DNA from: Prevotellaceae bacterium
GTDB taxonomy: Bacteria; Bacteroidota; Bacteroidia; Bacteroidales; Bacteroidaceae
Direction of reading: 5' to 3'
Length of the DNA stretch: 64,000 nucleotides
Assembly (NCBI GenBank): GCA_031262085.1
Contig: JAISIN010000005.1
Coordinates: forward strand, 1-64,000
In this document: positions 45,873 through 53,115 of the stretch, piece after piece
Layout of the letters: each line of letters begins with the position of its first letter
Position numbering within the stretch: the stretch's first letter is position 1
The notes under the pieces: model-generated
What the model was told of the DNA's origin: nothing
The model's input: only the letters and a program-made list of their open reading frames with translations
Databases searched by the model: none
Made by a program: the position numbers and the translations under genes

Positions 45873-47130
45873 GGCTACCGCTGATCTGGTTGTAGAGTTC
45901 GATGTATCGTTTGGCGACCGCCTGCTCTGAGTAGTGGGTGCTCACCTTTCGGCACGCCTGCTCGGAGAGGGCGGTGTAGTCGGGGGCGGTGAGCAGGCTG
46001 AAGATGCCGCGCGCAAAGTCCTCGGCAGAGCGATAGTCTGCCACATAGCCGTTCTGTTCGTGGTCAATCATCTCGGGGATGCCGCCCGTGCGGAACCCGA
46101 CGCACGGCACGCCGCACGCCATGGCTTCCATGATGGTGTTGGGGAGGTTCTCCTCGAGCGAGGGGGTGACGTAGAGGTCGGCGGCGTTGTATATCTCCAC
46201 CAGCCGGTGTTCGTCGATGACGAAATCCATCGGGTAGACCTTGAAGGGGAGCAGGTTCTCCAACCGGCGCGACTGATTGCCCAAGACGATGACGCCGAGA
46301 CGGTCGGTCAGCTCGGGATGTTGCTCGGCAAGGAGTTGGCACGATTCGACCATGTAGTCGAACCCTTTGCGTTTGTCGGTGATCTTCACCGAGCCGAAGA
46401 GCAGCAGCCTGCCTGCTTCGGGCAGTTGGCAGGCACGGCGCGCCTCCTGCTTGTTCATCGGGCGGAAGAGGCGTGTATTGATGGGGTTGGGAATGACGGT
46501 GACGGACTGTCCGGCAAGCAAGAGGCTCTTCTCCACCTCTGTTTTCAGCCATTGGCTACAGGCAACGAAGTGTATTTTCCGTCCTTTATAGAGTTTCAGC
46601 TTCCTGCGATAGGTGCGATAGGCGAGGTCGTGCTTGCCTCCGCCGCCGTAGAGGTAGGGGCAGTGGTGGCACCCCGTGACGTAGCGGTCGCATTGGCGGG
46701 CGTGGTGGCAGATGCCGGTGGCAGCCCACATGTCGTGCATCGTCCATACCACGGGCTTGCCCGAAGCCAATATCTTGTCGATCTGCTTGAGCGAGAGCAT
46801 GCCCTGATTGATCCAGTGGAGATGCACCACGTCGGCTTCGCGGAACTCGGGCAACGGCGTGACGTCTGTACCCGTGTTGGCGATGTCCACGGCGAAGAGC
46901 TGGTGCTTCTTGAAGTGGTTGGCGCGCCATATGACGATGCGCTCCCATACGAACTTCCACATCAGTCGCCACGAACCTTTGAGCGGCACCACGCTGATCG
47001 CTTCGGTCTGTTTGTCGCGCACCAGCAATTTGGCTTTGACGCCGTTGGCTGTGAGTGCTTCCATCAGACGAACGGCAGCCACAGCTGCTCCGCCGATGCG
47101 CTCGGATGTATTGATTAATAGTATTCTCAT
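45865..47130 (-). CDS. Glycosyltransferase family 4
   Basis: A 421-residue GT-B fold transferase. It starts MRILLINTSERIGGAAVAAVRLMEAL, with the WTMHDMWAATGICHHARQCDR segment (a metal- or structural-Cys motif found in a subset of GT4 enzymes that includes C-H-rich insertions) and the nucleotide-sugar C-terminal region YVTPSLEENLPNTIMEAMACGVPCVGFRTGGIPEMI with the E-x7-E motif. It forms a two-gene operon with the GT2 gene. A TACTTTTG -7 box on the minus strand lies at 47192-47199. Confidence 0.92.
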   Translation of the reverse strand: MRILLINTSERIGGAAVAAVRLMEALTANGVKAKLLVRDKQTEAISVVPLKGSWRLMWKFVWERIVIWRANHFKKHQLFAVDIANTGTDVTPLPEFREADVVHLHWINQGMLSLKQIDKILASGKPVVWTMHDMWAATGICHHARQCDRYVTGCHHCPYLYGGGGKHDLAYRTYRRKLKLYKGRKIHFVACSQWLKTEVEKSLLLAGQSVTVIPNPINTRLFRPMNKQEARRACQLPEAGRLLLFGSVKITDKRKGFDYMVESCQLLAEQHPELTDRLGVIVLGNQSRRLENLLPFKVYPMDFVIDEHRLVEIYNAADLYVTPSLEENLPNTIMEAMACGVPCVGFRTGGIPEMIDHEQNGYVADYRSAEDFARGIFSLLTAPDYTALSEQACRKVSTHYSEQAVAKRYIELYNQISGSHA

Positions 47131-47191
47131 ACTGCGGTTATGCTTGATTAATTTGTATGCTTATAGGGCGGCTATGCTTGATTAAATTGCG

Positions 47192-47199
47192 CAAAAGTA
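47192..47199 (-). promoter_or_regulatory. -7 box (TACTTTTG) of the glycosyltransferase operon
   Basis: On the minus strand, 62 bp before the GT4 start. A CAAA (TTTG on the coding strand) at 47222-47225 is 22 bp away, slightly longer than the usual spacer. Confidence 0.4.
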
Positions 47200-47243
47200 G
47201 TGGTTTTTGGTGACTTTCCGGCAAATTGGGGAGTAATTCGCCC

Positions 47244-47366
47244 GATAATACGTTCACAGAGAAGCTGAAAGCGTTGTTAGCGAAATATCCGACGGTAGAT
47301 ATTCATGCAATGGGCTTCTCTGATGGGTGGGAAGAAGAGGAACCCGGGTTTATCATTACCTACTGA
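47244..47366 (+). pseudogene. C-terminal remnant of an Abi_2-like abortive infection gene
   Basis: Forty codons are open to a TGA at 47364. They read NTFTEKLKALLAKYPTVDIH, then AMGFSDGWEEEEP, matching the end of Abi_2 (AbiD/AbiF) family proteins, which close with a similar MGF..W segment. No start or upstream domain is present. It is directly followed by the 17-bp motif shared with 18324-18340 and then by a deleted copy of the AbiEi gene. Identification is from memory of the family tail. Confidence 0.45.
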
Positions 47367-47384
47367 AAACGTTATAGAGCCTAT

Positions 47385-47598
47385 TTTTTAGCAAATCTCC
47401 TGCAAGAAATCACCGCCAATCTAAATAAAAGCGGTAGCATTCAACGTAGCCATCGAAAAGAATCGCAAGGTATCTCTTCCCGCTTATCCACCCATCACGC
47501 TCTACTACTGGAAGCGGGAGTATCAAGAACTCGGCGTGGTAAGTCAAGAGATAGAGGGCTACACAGTCCGCATCTATCATCCGGAAAAGTCGGTGTGC
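47385..47598 (+). pseudogene. Internally deleted duplicate of the AbiEi antitoxin gene
   Basis: Positions 47385-47437 match 49501-49553 (region upstream of the AbiEi gene) and 47438-47598 match 49844-50004 (codons ~89-142 of that gene), both nearly identical. The 290 bp between them in the parental copy, including the start codon and first 88 codons, are missing, and the 3' end is lost after the codons for EKSVC. It cannot encode a working protein. The remaining 47600-47744 has no gene. Confidence 0.9.
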
Positions 47599-47744
47599 CA
47601 TGATTGTATCGTTTAACGAGCGGCAAAGTTATCTCTTTCTCCCTACCTTTCTGCGGTTTTTCTCCCTACTTTTTTGTGATTTAATAGTCATATTAGCGTA
47701 CTGCGCTTTGTTGAGAAAGGGGCATAGCTTTAAAGTGAATGTTG

Positions 47745-48155
47745 TTAAATGGCAAGCCACTCTGCGGGCGATAATACCAGGATTTTGGATGAGCGAAAGT
47801 CTTTTTTGTTGCGCGTAATGATGGCACTAACAGAACTATCTTGTGAAGCTGCGTAGTATTGTATCGCATCTTCGAAATCAGAAAAGTCCGAATGCAATGC
47901 CTGTTGGATAATGCTTTCATTAACCGGAAGAATTGATACGTATTCAGATAAGTCAGATAGTGCAGCAATCGCGTTTTTGTTCCCTATACGCTTACGAAGA
48001 ATATAATAGATATTTGCATACGACAAGGCGCACACAGATAAATGAATCTCCTTTCTTTCTGCTGCGTCAAACAGATATGCCGCTGATTCGGCATAACCTT
48101 CACGATTAGCCAACAAGTCAATTACGACATTTGTATCAACAAAATAATGCTTCAT
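47745..48155 (-). CDS. PIN-domain toxin of a type II toxin-antitoxin pair
   Basis: A 136-residue PIN domain RNase. It starts MKHYFVDTNVVIDLLANREGY with the first acidic residue, a conserved Glu/Asp-rich middle (AALSDLSEYVSILPV), and the SDFSDFEDAIQYYAA segment holding the second acidic cluster, then ITRNKKDFRSSKI with the terminal Asp. All four acidic positions of the family seem to be present. Its start overlaps the stop of the antitoxin gene by four bases. Such toxins cleave tRNA or rRNA when the antitoxin is lost. Confidence 0.88.
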   Translation of the reverse strand: MKHYFVDTNVVIDLLANREGYAESAAYLFDAAERKEIHLSVCALSYANIYYILRKRIGNKNAIAALSDLSEYVSILPVNESIIQQALHSDFSDFEDAIQYYAASQDSSVSAIITRNKKDFRSSKILVLSPAEWLAI

Positions 48156-48418
48156 AAAATCCGGTCTTCCAGTTCTTTTTTGTAGTCATACTCCTCGGGT
48201 AACGTTATGATGCCGCGCAATTTAGAGGTTATTTTTTCGTGCTCCGCAGTAAATGTCTTATGCTTCAAAGACAGTTGTTGTGGTATTGACAAATATTTTA
48301 TCAATGCATTCTCTATCAAAGTAGACAGTGAAACCCCTTGCCGTTTTGCCGATTGCTCGGCAACATTCAGCAAGGCGGTGTTCAAATCCAATTGCAATGT
48401 TTGGTGTTCTGTTCTCAT
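48152..48418 (-). CDS. Antitoxin (DUF6364-like, ribbon-helix-helix type)
   Basis: An 88-residue protein. The N terminus (LQLDLNTALLNVAEQSAKRQGVSLSTLIENALIKYL) has the pattern of a ribbon-helix-helix DNA-binding domain of the DUF6364 family, and the C-terminal tail (EEYDYKKELEDRIL) is the toxin-binding part. It precedes and overlaps the PIN toxin gene, the standard order. It probably represses its own promoter at 48446-48477. Confidence 0.8.
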   Translation of the reverse strand: MRTEHQTLQLDLNTALLNVAEQSAKRQGVSLSTLIENALIKYLSIPQQLSLKHKTFTAEHEKITSKLRGIITLPEEYDYKKELEDRIL

Positions 48419-48445
48419 ATCTAAAACATCTTGATTATCTGCCTA

Positions 48446-48477
48446 CAAAGGAACATGTTTTGTGGTTAACAGCCAAA
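48446..48477 (-). promoter_or_regulatory. Promoter of the antitoxin/PIN-toxin operon
   Basis: On the minus strand TTTG (48477-48474), 20 bp, TTCCTTTG (48453-48446), about 28 bp before the antitoxin start. One mismatch in the -7 box. Confidence 0.55.
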
Positions 48478-48495
48478 CTTTTTTGCTATAAAAGA

Positions 48496-48550
48496 CAGTG
48501 ACTATTTGTACGTGCTTCAGTGACTATTTGTACGTGGTTCAGTGACTACC
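48496..48550 (+). repeat. 22-bp tandem repeat, two and a half copies
   Basis: A 22-bp unit beginning CAGTGACTATTTGTACGTG occurs at 48496-48517 and 48518-48539, and a third copy starts at 48540 but decays after eleven bases. It lies in the 318-bp gap between the two toxin-antitoxin loci. A further degenerate 9-bp GGATGA-type repeat is at 48612-48648. Confidence 0.8.
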
Positions 48551-48700
48551 TCTATATGACGACTGCCACGGACTTTTGTGCATGATCCGACCAGGGTCAG
48601 GGGAAATGGCACGCGGATGACACGGATGGGGCGGATGAGCGCGGATTTGCAGAAGGGGGGAAAATGTATGACGTTCGTTTCGTAAGTAACTAAAAGGGCG

Positions 48701-48708
48701 TATCTTTG
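48701..48708 (+). promoter_or_regulatory. -7 box (TATCTTTG) before the GNAT-linked antitoxin
   Basis: A perfect TAnnTTTG box 29 bp before the ATG at 48737. A TTTC at 48679-48682 is 18 bp upstream, a poor -33 match. Confidence 0.4.
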
Positions 48709-48736
48709 CCGCGAATTAATAATATATGGATCTATT

Positions 48737-48904
48737 ATGGCTATTACAATAAAAAGTATCCCGGTTCTTGAAGGCAAAACAGCCGAAGAATTTGTGCGTA
48801 AAGCAGAACAGAACGCTACTTTGCGCACCCCCTCGTTATCTAAAACCGAGGCAGACCGGTTACAAAAAGTATTGGATAAATCTAAAAGATTTAAGTTTCA
48901 ATGA
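48737..48904 (+). CDS. Small antitoxin of a GNAT-toxin pair
   Basis: A 55-residue protein starting MAITIKSIPVLEGKTAEEFV and ending KVLDKSKRFKFQ. In Bacteroidales this type of short protein is encoded directly before a GNAT acetyltransferase toxin and is the presumed antitoxin; the assignment is from remembered gene order. Here it is intact while the toxin gene after it is truncated. Its last 29 bases overlap the toxin frame. Confidence 0.6.
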   Translation: MAITIKSIPVLEGKTAEEFVRKAEQNATLRTPSLSKTEADRLQKVLDKSKRFKFQ

Positions 48905-49292
48905 CCGCGACAGCATCAAAACGCGCGCTTTGCAATCGAACGCCAAGAACCGATTGCAACGACACATCGTCAATCCCAAACGCGGACGCAGCTATCCTGC
49001 CGTTCTTATCGGGCGATTGGGTGTGAACTGTAATTTTCAAGGCAAGTTCTATCACGTTGGCAGTCAGCTAATGACTTTTATCAAAGAATGGTTCCGACAC
49101 GAGGATAACAAAACTGGTTGTCGTTTCCTCGTCGTCGATGCTTATAATGACCCGCGTGTTCTTCATTATTACGAATCGAACGGGTTTGCTCCTTTGCACA
49201 AAAGCGAAGATGACGAGAAAGGGTATTATGACATAGCAAAAGAAGAACTTCTGAAAACGCGACTGATGTATTTCGATTTGAAGCAGGCGTGA
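48876..49292 (+). pseudogene. GNAT acetyltransferase toxin with an internal N-terminal deletion
   Basis: The frame reads INLKDLSF, which looks like the normal N-terminal start of such toxins, fused straight to NDRDSIKTRALQSNAKNRL, which belongs about 90 residues further on in full-length proteins. The remaining GNAT core is intact: YPAVLIGRLGVN, a VGSQLMTFIKEWF helix, CRFLVVDAYNDPRVLHYYESNGF and LKTRLMYFDL. The acetyl-CoA loop (normally near Q/R-x-x-G-x-G/A) is altered to FQGKFYHVG. Loss of the substrate half probably inactivates it. No good start codon exists in frame. Confidence 0.7.
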
Positions 49293-49319
49293 TGTGGAGT
49301 GCCTTGATTTGATATTAGT

Positions 49320-49385
49320 TATGACCTTTATTTCCAGAGTCCGCTTTATGTGTACGACTTTTTGCGGGAAGAAATAGAAAGGTGA
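49320..49385 (+). pseudogene. Possible short coding remnant
   Basis: Twenty-one codons ending in TGA read YDLYFQSPLYVYDFLREEIE, followed one base out of frame by a protein-like VLRDWIGT. This looks like the end of a gene but no family was recognised. The gap 49293-49578 otherwise carries only the TAGATTTG -7 box at 49551-49558 for the AbiEi gene. Confidence 0.25.
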
Positions 49386-49578
49386 GGTGCTACGTGATTG
49401 GATAGGTACGCTTATTGCGGTCTCATCTTGTTTCGGTGAACGGACATGACCGTTTTTCGTGGGTGGATATGCGCCATATCTCCCATGTTTACAACGATAC
49501 TTTTTAGCAAATCTCCTGCAATAAATCACCGCCAATCTAAATAAAAGCGGTAGATTTGTCCCGTCAAAGGAAATATCT

Positions 49579-50166
49579 ATGAATCAAGAACTACAGCTTT
49601 TGTTTCAACAGCATGGCGGCTATCTGGTACGGCGATTGTTGCCGGACAAGCCTACCTACAACCAACTGTTGCAGTTGGTGAAAGCCGGGGTGGTGGAACG
49701 CCTCAAGCAGGGCGTGTATCACTACGCGGGCGATGGAGATGTCAACCGCACGATGATCAATCTCGAAGCCGTCATGCCCGGCGGTGTGCTCTGCATGTAT
49801 TCCGCATGGGCATACTACGGATTGAGCACACAGATACCGCAAGCATTCAACGTAGCCATCGAAAAGAATCGCAAGATATCTCTTCCCGCTTATCCGCCCA
49901 TCACGCTCTACTACTGGAAGCGAGAGTATCAAGAACTCGGCGTGGTAAGTCAAGAGATAGAGGGCTACACAGTCCGCATCTATCATCCGGAAAAGTCGGT
50001 GTGCGATGCTGTCAAATTCCGCTTGAAGATAGGGCTGGACGTAACGGCAGAGATACTGAATAGCTATCTGAAACGGAAAGATCGCAACCTCGCGCTATTG
50101 ATGGAGTACGCCCGAATGATGCGAATAGAGCGTGTGATGCGAACTTATTTGGAGACGAGGGTATGA
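49579..50166 (+). CDS. AbiEi-type antitoxin (type IV toxin-antitoxin)
   Basis: A 195-residue protein with an N-terminal winged helix (GGYLVRRLLPDKPTYNQLLQLVKAGVVERLKQGVYHY) and the AbiEi core (LEAVMPGGVLCMYSAWAYYGLSTQ, EIEGYTVRIYHPEKSVCDAVKFR), as in AbiEi antitoxins that act with the AbiEii nucleotidyltransferase toxin. It overlaps by four bases the start of a toxin gene that is cut short. A TAGATTTG box lies at 49551-49558. A partial duplicate is at 47385-47598. It is full length by itself, so it may now act alone as a regulator. Confidence 0.85.
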   Translation: MNQELQLLFQQHGGYLVRRLLPDKPTYNQLLQLVKAGVVERLKQGVYHYAGDGDVNRTMINLEAVMPGGVLCMYSAWAYYGLSTQIPQAFNVAIEKNRKISLPAYPPITLYYWKREYQELGVVSQEIEGYTVRIYHPEKSVCDAVKFRLKIGLDVTAEILNSYLKRKDRNLALLMEYARMMRIERVMRTYLETRV

Positions 50167-50243
50167 TAAAGGATATAGGGAAGTCAGTCAAAGCCGGACA
50201 TAAAATGTCAGTTTGCACATCCATCCGTGTGCTTTATACATGA
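50163..50243 (+). pseudogene. AbiEii toxin reduced to its first codons
   Basis: From the ATG overlapping the AbiEi stop, the frame reads MIKDIGKSVKA, which is the typical start of AbiEii nucleotidyltransferase toxins, then switches to unrelated residues and stops at 50241. Full-length AbiEii proteins are about 270-300 residues. The toxin is therefore deleted and only the antitoxin remains. Confidence 0.7.
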
Positions 50244-50259
50244 GCAGATGGAAACAGCG

Positions 50260-50378
50260 TTTCTTACTACTCTTTCATTTCTTACTACAATCAAAAAGTG
50301 ATTGAAAATAAGTGTATTAGTTGAGTTATGAGGATGAGCTAATGCACTGTTTCTTACTACAATTTCATTTCTTACTAC
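50260..50378. repeat. 29-bp direct repeat built from TTTCTTACTAC
   Basis: TTTCTTACTAC occurs four times (50260, 50278, 50350 and 50368), arranged as two near-identical 29-bp units, 50260-50288 and 50350-50378, separated by 61 bp. The second unit covers the stop codon of the AlbA_2 gene on the minus strand. It may be the scar of a duplication that removed the toxin gene. Confidence 0.8.
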
Positions 50379-52009
50379 TTTTCCGCCTCAATGACCCATA
50401 CAGGCTGTTTGGTAGAATGAGAGGTGTTCTTGATTCTCCCGTCTTTAGCCAATTTCGATGTGATGTTAGACACTTTTCTTTGTTGTTTATCAACAGGCAT
50501 ATCGGTAGATAAGGTTGGAATGATCAGATTCTCAATATCATCTCTTGTCGCAGAACCATTCCTTATAATAAACTGCATGATCATCTGTTTATAGTTTTCA
50601 TACGACAAGTCTGCATCTTTTCGTACATCCGAAATGAGTACGTTGGACTTCCAATCTCTTATTAATCCCAGCTTTTTCAATCGTTCCATTTCTCCCGCCT
50701 GCAACGCTTCGCCCTTCTGCACCTTATCCAACGCAATGATCTCGTCTATCGACAGCTCGGGGCGTGCTTTCAATAGTCGGGAATAATTCTCGTTGATGAT
50801 ATTACCGAATATCGTCACTTCCGTATGATTTTCATCGGAGATATTATAAGTGGGCATGGGGAAGTATCGTTCCTTTTGGATGGTAAATATCTTCTTGATA
50901 CCGCTCCCGATGGTATCAATCATATTCAGCGTAACCATGGCGCTTACCAAAAACGGATTGCGGTAGTAGCGTTGCGGTCGGTCATAACGGATCACCTCTT
51001 CGATGGAATCAGGAATGAATCCGCCCGCATTATCAAAAATGAGCCGGTCGTTATACTCCAAGACAAGGATTCGTTCCGAGCTTTCATACCGTTGGTGTGC
51101 CACACAATTATGTAATATCTCACGAATCGCCCATTCGTCGTAGTGATAAATCTCTTCCGGGAACAGGGTTGTTTCGTCGACCATATAGCGGTATTTCGTA
51201 TTGCGGATGCAGGCAAGTACCTTATCCACATTTAGGATGAATGGCGTGTAGAAATGCTCATACCCTTCGGGGGCATCCTTTAGTATCCATGAAATCTGCC
51301 CGATAGCCGGAGATAGAAAATGGTTTGATTCGTTCTTCCCGAGCAACAAGATGGCAGTGTTGGTTATCATTCCGTCCAGCGTGATTTTGGCTTTGTCCAA
51401 AAAGAGAGCGTCATCCCAACGGTCTACATCCGCTGCTAATTTCGGATACTTCTTCTTAAACTGCTCCCGCGCTTTTTGTATTGCCTCTTTGTCAAGATGC
51501 TCTATCGTTGCCTCCGAAACAATGTTTTTCGACCAATCATACCCTGTCGCCTGATTGCGAATGCGTTCTATCTTTTCGATATTCAATGCCACAAGGCTAT
51601 CGTGAGCGCGACCATAATAAAAGCCCTCGAAAGCTACCGGAATGCCTTGGGGTGCAGCAGGTATCTGAAACATCACCACCCGACCTTCCGGCTCGTGCAA
51701 TTCGTGAATCTCCATGAAAGAGATTCCTTGCGTGGTTTTGTCGCCGATCTCTTTCTTGAGGCTGTCCAGCTTCTTGCGGTCTGTGCGATAGTTACTGCCC
51801 ACGATGCGGTGTTTCTTATCTTCCACGCCAAAGACAAGCCATGCGTAGGGATGCCCTTTCAAGTTCGCTTCGTTGCTCAAAGCCGAGAAGTACTTCCCGA
51901 TTTTGTCGAAGTCGAAGCCCTCTTTGGCTTCTTTGAACTCTACGACTTCGCTTTCGGACGAAAGGGCGGTCAGTGCTGAAAATATCTTGTGCAATTCGAT
52001 TGCTGTCAT
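50375..52009 (-). CDS. AlbA_2-domain (Schlafen-like) ATP-binding transcriptional regulator family protein
   Basis: A 544-residue protein. Residues ~1-150 form an AlbA_2 domain (ESEVVEFKEAKEGFDFDKIGKYFSALSNEAN, AWLVFGVEDK, RIVGSNYR). The middle resembles the GHKL-type C-terminal module of this family (IREILHNCVAHQRYESSERI, LIFDNAGGFIP, SAMVTLNMIDTIGSGIKKIF). The last ~60 residues form a winged-helix region. The start at 52009 (MTAIELHKIF) is chosen because the preceding 52 codons are not family-like. Proteins of this type occur in defence islands and as putative regulators; no specific role is shown. Confidence 0.8.
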   Translation of the reverse strand: MTAIELHKIFSALTALSSESEVVEFKEAKEGFDFDKIGKYFSALSNEANLKGHPYAWLVFGVEDKKHRIVGSNYRTDRKKLDSLKKEIGDKTTQGISFMEIHELHEPEGRVVMFQIPAAPQGIPVAFEGFYYGRAHDSLVALNIEKIERIRNQATGYDWSKNIVSEATIEHLDKEAIQKAREQFKKKYPKLAADVDRWDDALFLDKAKITLDGMITNTAILLLGKNESNHFLSPAIGQISWILKDAPEGYEHFYTPFILNVDKVLACIRNTKYRYMVDETTLFPEEIYHYDEWAIREILHNCVAHQRYESSERILVLEYNDRLIFDNAGGFIPDSIEEVIRYDRPQRYYRNPFLVSAMVTLNMIDTIGSGIKKIFTIQKERYFPMPTYNISDENHTEVTIFGNIINENYSRLLKARPELSIDEIIALDKVQKGEALQAGEMERLKKLGLIRDWKSNVLISDVRKDADLSYENYKQMIMQFIIRNGSATRDDIENLIIPTLSTDMPVDKQQRKVSNITSKLAKDGRIKNTSHSTKQPVWVIEAEK

Positions 52010-52114
52010 ACTTTTATGTTTTGGATGAGGATGCAAAAGTAGGGATTGATAGCAAATGGAACAAGAATGGCGGGGATTATCTTTGGTTTGGTGGGCGGTT
52101 ATGCGCCGTTCTTG

Positions 52115-52139
52115 CACATATTCCATTTTGGAATATGTG
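52115..52139. repeat. Perfect 10-bp inverted repeat
   Basis: CACATATTCC (52115-52124) and GGAATATGTG (52130-52139) flank a five-base loop. It lies in the 52010-52323 gap between the AlbA_2 gene and the end of the AT-rich operon, 106 bp upstream of the AlbA_2 start on the opposite strand, so it may be an operator. Nothing else is visible in the gap. Confidence 0.7.
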
Positions 52140-52323
52140 GGTAACGATGGTAAGCGAAAACGCACGAACTCTAACTGATAATCTTACGTGGTAGACTGAA
52201 CGAGCAGAAAACGAAGAGGTGTACTTTATCGGGGACTTACTTTTATTCGTGACCGTTATCTTGAAAGTAAAAAGAACAGCCAAAGATTCGTTTCACATTG
52301 TCGCTTTACTGAAAGATTTAAAA

Positions 52324-53115
52324 TCAGGGCGACGGAATCGTTGGAGTTGCTGACGTAGTGGATGTTTCTGAATAGACAATCTTAGCAAGATTTGCCATTG
52401 TTTCTGCTGGTTTTTCAGACATAAATATATTTCTGCCAAAACTAACACCAAAGATACCACAGTTCATTAAATCAGCTGTGCGTCTATAAAACTCCCCTCG
52501 TTCCAAGATATCACCACCAGCAACTACAACAGGAATTAAGGCATCTTTAATAATGGAACTTAGCTCTTCACAATTCCAATTAGAATCAATTTTTACTATA
52601 TCCGCACCAAGTTCTGATGCAATACGAATAGAATGCTTTGCAGAACTAATATTTGCTATGCCCTTGTTGTCATTGTCTCTTATATACATCATTGCCAATA
52701 AAGGCATTCCATAAGTTTGGCAATCCTTACTTATTCTAGCAAAATCAGCAAGCATTAACTTTTCATACTCATTACCAAGATTGATATGAATAGAAACGGC
52801 ATCTGCCCCAATACTCACAGCTTCGGCGACTTCACAAATAATTACTTTGTGAACAGGTTTATGTTTTTCCGTACTTGCAGATAAATGAACTATCAATCCT
52901 GTGTTATTTAGGGGAGGCAAAAACCGAACCATCCCCTTATGGACAACTATTGACGAAGCCCCATTTGCTATAATCGTATTTACTGCGTTCTTAAATTTAG
53001 CCAAATGAGATATTTCACTCATTGTGATTCCATGATCAAGTGGCACACACAGCATCTTATTATGGTGCAATAATCTGTTTATGCGAATATCTTTCCCATT
53101 CATACTGTTTGTCAA
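52324..53115 (-). CDS. DhnA-type class I aldolase, similar to 2-amino-3,7-dideoxy-D-threo-hept-6-ulosonate synthase
   Basis: A 263-residue TIM-barrel aldolase. The sequence follows archaeal ADH synthase (the AroA' enzyme) closely: MLCVPLDHGIT, SIVVHKGMVRFLPP, TGLIVHLSAST, KVIICEVAEAVSIGADAVSIHINLG, CQTYGMPLLAMMYIRD (with Tyr) and SELGADIVKID with the Schiff-base Lys, then PVVVAGGD and GVSFGRNIFMS. ADH synthase joins a ketofructose phosphate or DHAP with aspartate semialdehyde; related enzymes make aminohydroxybenzoate in natural-product clusters. The substrate here is unknown. Its start overlaps the SDR stop by four bases. It has the highly AT-rich codon use of the operon, and aroC shows the host already has a shikimate pathway, so this is likely specialised. 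Confidence 0.8.
   Translation of the reverse strand: MTNSMNGKDIRINRLLHHNKMLCVPLDHGITMSEISHLAKFKNAVNTIIANGASSIVVHKGMVRFLPPLNNTGLIVHLSASTEKHKPVHKVIICEVAEAVSIGADAVSIHINLGNEYEKLMLADFARISKDCQTYGMPLLAMMYIRDNDNKGIANISSAKHSIRIASELGADIVKIDSNWNCEELSSIIKDALIPVVVAGGDILERGEFYRRTADLMNCGIFGVSFGRNIFMSEKPAETMANLAKIVYSETSTTSATPTIPSP

Noticed and set aside
49300-52324. Complete insertion sequence as the cause of the broken toxins
   Set aside because: No transposase gene and no terminal inverted repeats with target duplication were found; simple deletion fits better.
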